Below are positions 30,219 to 30,222 of a stretch of 30,222 nucleotides of DNA, piece after piece. Source of the stretch: DATAMF01 sp964472565. GTDB lineage: Bacteria; Chloroflexota; Anaerolineae; Aggregatilineales; Aggregatilineaceae. The stretch covers positions 1-30,222 of the forward strand of contig CAYYNB010000066.1 of NCBI GenBank assembly GCA_964472565.1, read 5' to 3'. The notes beneath the pieces were generated by a model. It was not told where the DNA came from. It saw only the letters and a program-made list of their open reading frames with translations, and did not search any database. The position numbers were made by a program, and so were the translations under genes. How positions within the stretch are numbered: position 1 is the stretch's first letter; every line of letters starts with the position of its first letter.

Positions 30219-30222
30219 GGGA

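Overview
The window looks like a piece of a bacterial chromosome, most likely Chloroflexota (Anaerolineae-like). This placement is inferred from gene content: a membrane-arm complex I cluster with two nuoM genes, FemAB-type transferases, and secreted SH3b/FecR and alpha-2-macroglobulin proteins. No rRNA, tRNA, CRISPR array or transposase was seen. The DNA is GC-rich, with dense genes and short spacers. No gene-free stretch exceeds 300 bases.

Layout. (1) 175-1719: a small lipoprotein, a YdcF/DUF218 membrane protein and a stand-alone response regulator, closely spaced on +. (2) 1917-10165: a giant secreted alpha-2-macroglobulin (2275 aa, CIEQ thioester) and a secreted two-domain protein. Both end in the same ~150-residue module, here called the HPAGW module. 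(3) 10310-13597 on -: two tandem paralogous secreted proteins with a FecR domain, Cys-rich repeats and an SH3b domain. (4) 13737-14249: an unrecognised small protein with its own promoter. (5) 14298-19815: an envelope group of two FemAB transferases, a GNAT acetyltransferase, a GT-C type membrane glycosyltransferase on the opposite strand, and a lipoprotein carrying a third HPAGW module. The glycosyltransferase segment is bounded by a perfect 25-bp direct repeat and appears to have split an older FemAB-GNAT-FemAB operon. (6) 19950-30074: nuoA-H-J-K-L-M-M-N, ended by a strong terminator. A MNT-type nucleotidyltransferase gene and a palindromic repeat sit between the two nuoM genes.

How the parts work together. 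Regions 1-5 are mainly cell-surface functions: protease trapping, wall cross-bridge formation, surface glycosylation and secreted binding proteins. Region 6 encodes the proton-pumping membrane arm of NADH:quinone oxidoreductase without its peripheral-arm subunits. The two nuoM genes and a lengthened lateral helix in NuoL match the described 'extra pump' (2M) complex I. However, the second NuoM has lost two of the charged residues thought necessary for pumping (Leu250 and Ala423 at the usual Lys and Glu positions). That loss, the shared HPAGW module and the 25-bp-flanked glycosyltransferase insertion are the observations most worth following up.
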